A model generated the notes under the pieces. That model was not told the origin of the DNA, ran no database searches, and worked only from the letters and a program-made list of their open reading frames with translations. This document shows, one piece after another, positions 60,612 through 64,000 of a stretch of 64,000 bases of DNA; position 1 is the stretch's first letter; each line of letters begins with the position of its first letter. A program made the position numbers and the translations under genes. Source of the DNA: Sulfurimonas sp. HSL3-7 (GTDB lineage: Bacteria > Campylobacterota > Campylobacteria > Campylobacterales > Sulfurimonadaceae); NCBI RefSeq assembly GCF_039645985.1, contig NZ_CP147919.1:310001-374000 (forward strand), given 5' to 3'.

Positions 60612-61841
60612 ATGAGATTTGATTCAGTCTGTATGGTGGGTTTAGGTTATATCGGTTTGCCGACGGGAGCAGTTTTTGCAAAAAGTGGTATAAAAGTCAA
60701 AGGTGTAGACATTAATCAGCACGCTGTCGATACGATCAACCAAGGAAAGATCCACATTGAAGAGCCCGGACTCGAGGCGCTTGTAAAAGAGGTTGTTGAT
60801 GCCGGTATGTTGGAAGCATTTACAACGCCACAAAAAGCAGATGCTTTTATTATGGCTGTGCCAACACCATTTAAAGGCGAGGATCATGAACCAAACCTTG
60901 ACTATATAGAGTCAGCTACGAGAAGCCTTGCAAAAGTACTTGAAAAAGGCAACCTTGTAGTTCTTGAGTCAACTTCTCCGGTAGGTGCTACAGAGAAAAT
61001 GGCTGCATGGATAGCAGAGGAGAGACCAGACCTTACTTTCCCTCAAACACATGGTGAAGACTCAGACATACGCATAGCACATTGCCCGGAAAGAATTTTG
61101 CCTGGACAAATGATCAGAGAACTTGTGGAAAATGATCGTATCATCGGCGGTATGACTCCAAAATGTGCAGACTATGCGGCAACGCTTTACAAGACGTTTG
61201 TAGAAGGTGAGTGCAGTATTACAACTGCAAGAACAGCAGAGATGTGCAAGCTGACGGAAAACTCTTTTAGAGATGTGAACATTGCTTTCGCAAATGAGCT
61301 TAGTTTGCTATGCGATGAGATGGGTATAAATGTTTGGGAACTTATAGAAATGGCAAACAAACACCCAAGGGTAAGCATACTTCAACCTGGGTGCGGAGTA
61401 GGTGGACACTGCATAGCAGTTGACCCATGGTTCATTGTGCATGACTTTCCGGAAGGAGCAAGACTTATAAAAACAGCTAGAGAAGTAAATGATGGAAAGC
61501 CTCATTATGTGATTTCAAAAGTGAAAGAAGCTGTAAAAAATATAACAAATCCAAAAATCGCTTGTTTGGGTCTTGCTTTCAAGCCGGATATCGACGATCT
61601 GCGTGAATCGCCGGCACTGGAGATAACCAAAATGCTTTCAGATGTTGAAGGTTTTGAGATACTTGCAGTGGAACCGAATATCGATGTGCTTCCTCCTGTT
61701 TTGAGCAACAGGAAAAATATCGAACTGGCTCCTTTGACAGAGGCGGTAGAACAAGCGGATGTTCTTGTTGTTCTGGTCAAGCATAAAGAATTTGTTGCAT
61801 TGCAAACTTTGCAGCAAGTATTAGATTTTGTAAATATATAA
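60612..61841 (+). CDS. wecC: UDP-N-acetyl-D-mannosamine dehydrogenase
   Basis: 409 residues; oxidises UDP-ManNAc twice to UDP-ManNAcA. N-terminal NAD motif MVGLGYIGLPTGAVFA (about residues 9-24), the ECSITTARTAEMCKLTENSFRDVNIAFANE segment with the catalytic Lys, and the Cys in PGCGVGGHCIAVDPWF (Cys about residue 261) are intact. It begins on the base after the wecB stop, so the two enzymes are made together and suggest a ManNAcA-containing capsule. It is AT-rich except for a short GC-rich patch near 61,570. Confidence 0.95.
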   Translation: MRFDSVCMVGLGYIGLPTGAVFAKSGIKVKGVDINQHAVDTINQGKIHIEEPGLEALVKEVVDAGMLEAFTTPQKADAFIMAVPTPFKGEDHEPNLDYIESATRSLAKVLEKGNLVVLESTSPVGATEKMAAWIAEERPDLTFPQTHGEDSDIRIAHCPERILPGQMIRELVENDRIIGGMTPKCADYAATLYKTFVEGECSITTARTAEMCKLTENSFRDVNIAFANELSLLCDEMGINVWELIEMANKHPRVSILQPGCGVGGHCIAVDPWFIVHDFPEGARLIKTAREVNDGKPHYVISKVKEAVKNITNPKIACLGLAFKPDIDDLRESPALEITKMLSDVEGFEILAVEPNIDVLPPVLSNRKNIELAPLTEAVEQADVLVVLVKHKEFVALQTLQQVLDFVNI

Positions 61842-61864
61842 TAAGATTGTAAAGGTTGATACAA

Positions 61865-64000
61865 ATGTCACATTCGAATCCGCTTTCTGTTGTTTCGGCT
61901 GATGTCAGCAATGAAAAGGAGCTTCTATTGCATCCCCCTTCACTTTTGACGACTGATGCTATCTTGGAAGATGAACATCTTCTGCAAACAAGCCCCTACT
62001 GGATCACCTTACATGTGAAAGCGGGCGAGCGATATAATTTTTCAGGTTATCTCAGAAGCCAGCCCGGTGAAAATAGAGATGCTGCATTAATTCTTCTTGA
62101 TTTCGGAAATTATGAGATGGATGAAGAGACCTGTAGACTTAACGGGTTGAAAAAGTCAAAAGTCGGTATTTATAGCTATCTGCCCGTTGGGAAAACGATT
62201 AGTGTATGGTCTTTTAACATACTTATTCCCGAAGAGATAGGAATCTTGAAAATAGGTTTTCGAACATGGAAGAACAGCCATGATGTCATTATTCATAAAG
62301 AAATCAATATTTCAAAAGATGTTTGTTACTCAAAAATATACAATGAATTGCAGTATACAAAACAAAGAAAACGGTCGTTGAAACTAGCCTTGATTCATGA
62401 AAAACAAGCGACTGAAAATGTGCGTAAAACATTGTCGTTTAAACTCGGTTACTTGCTTATACATGCTACAAAATCACGAAAGGATTTTTTTAGACTTCCG
62501 AAAGACCTGTACCAGCTTTATCGAAATAAACATAAGAAAGAGTTATTGTCATATCATCAGAAAGAAGAAGATAAGAACCTTGTCTGGAAAACAATTTCTG
62601 ATGCAGTTTTTCATAAAACCATCAATGTTATACCGAACAGTCAAGTTGAGCTGAACGGCAAAATAATTACGTTGTTGGGTGAAAAGGATAATGCAGCGCT
62701 AATACAAGTCGATTTTTTAAATTTGAAGATTGCGAAAGAATCTGCAAAAAAGCTTGGACTTCGGTATTCCCAAAAGCTAGGATTTTATATTTACCTGCCT
62801 ACTGCAAATCCAGGGGAACATGACTGGAAGGCAACATTTAAAACACCCGAACACTGTAAGAAAGTGAAGTTAACATGGCTTCCATGGTATAACAACAACA
62901 TCATTCAGATCGCTTTGACAGAAATGGCTGAAAAAAACGTGCCGAAAGCCAAGGTCGCAAAAAATTATATTGAACAGATGAAGGTTGTTTGGGAAAAAGA
63001 AGGGCGTCAAAAAGCGGAGGAGTACATTGTAAATTCTCAACTGCCTGCTTACCACAGAGCAGACCTGTATGAAGCACTTGCGGACATGGAAAGTGTGTCA
63101 ATGAAGGGGCGCTACTATCTTTTGGCATACCAGGAAGACCCTGAATATGAAAGGGCCGCCAAAATGTTCCGTCGTATCGTTGATGCCGGTCTGCTCGAAA
63201 CGGCCAAAAAAATCCTCGAGGATTTCGAACGGAAAAACTACTCCGTCCAGCCGGCCGATCTGCGCAACGTCAATTATGCCAGAGGCTATGTCTCGCTGTA
63301 CAACCGTCTGCCGCAACTGTCTTCAGGTGTGGTCAAGCCCCTGGAAGAGAACACGCACAAGGTCATGATGTTCCTGCATGCGTCCCTGCCTCATCATTCC
63401 AACGGCTACGCAACCCGGTCGCATGCCGTATTGACCACGCTGCTGAAAACATCCAGCTACAGTGTTGAAGGCGTAACACGTTCGGGATACCCGCTCGATG
63501 TGGGTATCAAAACCTTCGAAGAGAAGGATGTCGTAGATGGTGTGAGCTACTCCAGGCTGAGCGCTGCCCATTACTATGACCAGCCGATGGACCAGTACAT
63601 CATGACGGCTGCCGATGAGATAGAAGAACGGCTTGTCGAAGAACAACCTTCGATTGTCCATTCCGCCTCCGCATTCTATACGGCACTTCCGGCGCTTATC
63701 GCGGCCCGGCGGTTGGGCATTCCCTTCGTCTACGAAGTGCGCGGACTCTGGGAGATCACACGGGCTTCGACACTGCCGGGATGGGGAGAAACAGAACGTT
63801 TCACTCTGGAAAGCAGTCTGGAAGCCCTTGTGGCAAAGGAAGCCGACCAGGTTGTCGCGATTACCAGCGGGCTGAAAGACGAACTCGTACGCCGCGGGGT
63901 GGATGAAGCGAAGATTACCATCATCCCCAACGCCATCAACACAGAACATTTCAAGCCTCTTGAGCCGAACGAAGCACTGAGAAAGAAGATCGGGCTGAAA
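61865..64000 (+). CDS. Large glycosyltransferase, 3' end beyond the window
   Basis: The frame is open for 712 codons from ATG 61865 to the window edge. Residues 1 to about 470 hold two segments of a beta-rich pattern (CWITLHVKAGERYNFSGYL-type phrases, here residues 50-66) that may be sugar-binding. After about residue 500 a GT-B glycosyltransferase begins (FLHASLPHHSNGYATRSHAVL, then YEVRGLWEIT and AITSGLKDELVRRGVDEAKITIIPNAI), like GT4 enzymes. It likely adds sugars to the capsule. The first part is AT-rich and the second GC-rich, with the change near 63,110. Confidence 0.75.
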   Translation, partial: MSHSNPLSVVSADVSNEKELLLHPPSLLTTDAILEDEHLLQTSPYWITLHVKAGERYNFSGYLRSQPGENRDAALILLDFGNYEMDEETCRLNGLKKSKVGIYSYLPVGKTISVWSFNILIPEEIGILKIGFRTWKNSHDVIIHKEINISKDVCYSKIYNELQYTKQRKRSLKLALIHEKQATENVRKTLSFKLGYLLIHATKSRKDFFRLPKDLYQLYRNKHKKELLSYHQKEEDKNLVWKTISDAVFHKTINVIPNSQVELNGKIITLLGEKDNAALIQVDFLNLKIAKESAKKLGLRYSQKLGFYIYLPTANPGEHDWKATFKTPEHCKKVKLTWLPWYNNNIIQIALTEMAEKNVPKAKVAKNYIEQMKVVWEKEGRQKAEEYIVNSQLPAYHRADLYEALADMESVSMKGRYYLLAYQEDPEYERAAKMFRRIVDAGLLETAKKILEDFERKNYSVQPADLRNVNYARGYVSLYNRLPQLSSGVVKPLEENTHKVMMFLHASLPHHSNGYATRSHAVLTTLLKTSSYSVEGVTRSGYPLDVGIKTFEEKDVVDGVSYSRLSAAHYYDQPMDQYIMTAADEIEERLVEEQPSIVHSASAFYTALPALIAARRLGIPFVYEVRGLWEITRASTLPGWGETERFTLESSLEALVAKEADQVVAITSGLKDELVRRGVDEAKITIIPNAINTEHFKPLEPNEALRKKIGLK

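Noticed and set aside
62397-62654. Separate 85-residue plus-strand gene within the glycosyltransferase
   Set aside because: Lies inside the continuous 712-codon frame that runs to the window end, in another frame and without a ribosome-binding site.
1-64000. tRNA, rRNA, tmRNA or SRP RNA genes
   Set aside because: Intergenic regions were read for the typical conserved stretches and cloverleaf ends; none was found.

Overview
The window looks like a chromosome segment of a Campylobacterota (Epsilonproteobacteria) member, most likely a chemolithotrophic Sulfurimonas/Sulfuricurvum/Sulfurovum-type organism. The basis is the family resemblance of the proteins: a cytochrome bc1 operon with a diheme cytochrome c1, the epsilonproteobacterial form of malate:quinone oxidoreductase, zinc-type S14, and typical ribosomal protein variants. 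Genus and species cannot be fixed from this sequence. No rRNA, tRNA or CRISPR array was seen.

Layout. 1-2.6 kb: outer-membrane porin and a divergent AAA-type ATPase. 2.7-13.4 kb: the S10/spc ribosomal protein operon from rpsJ to rplO, then secY, map and infA, behind a clear sigma-70 promoter; rpmJ and the alpha operon do not follow. 13.6-22.8 kb: a thioredoxin-fold protein, DUF2461, mqo, a tiny lipoprotein, a GDSL esterase, mnmG, a larger lipoprotein and a broken REP-associated transposase. 22.9-25.6 kb: petABC. 25.9-30.9 kb: radical-SAM and cofactor genes (moaA, queE, queD, moeA), interrupted by a four-helix-bundle gene inside inverted repeats. 31-38.3 kb: rsmE, rpmE, rsmI, rlmB, two envelope proteins, an aminotransferase and hom. 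38.5-47.8 kb: a Cys-type formate dehydrogenase-like protein, yraN, trxA, trxB, dapB, purF, a radical SAM protein, a rhodanese without its catalytic cysteine, and hisIE. 47.9-54.4 kb: an SPFH protein, ilvE, a globin, an aldehyde dehydrogenase, a DUF523 protein and bcp. 54.4-64 kb: a GC-rich capsule export set (kpsM, kpsT, kpsE, kpsD), a glmS remnant, wecB, wecC and a partial glycosyltransferase. The last three genes contain a sharply AT-rich block.

The most unusual content is a set of small structured repeats placed at gene borders. At yraN and at the DUF523 gene, a 68-base hairpin element sits a few codons into the gene. The gene's 5' end, from the start codon, is repeated downstream of the element behind a ribosome-binding site carried by the element. 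The arrangement is tandemly multiplied (three 86-base units at yraN, two 129-base units at DUF523). A third, diverged copy with compensatory stem changes lies near the globin gene. queD has a related layout: a promoter, a diverged copy of its own first 16 or so codons, a terminator-like hairpin from a second dispersed family, then the intact gene joined by an ATGA overlap. A third family of about 105 bases, with a predicted three-way junction, sits directly after the stop codons of infA and queE. A 266-base MITE with TTTA target duplications completes the picture. Together these suggest gene-edge-targeted small elements that regenerate the gene they enter. I do not recognise them as a described family.
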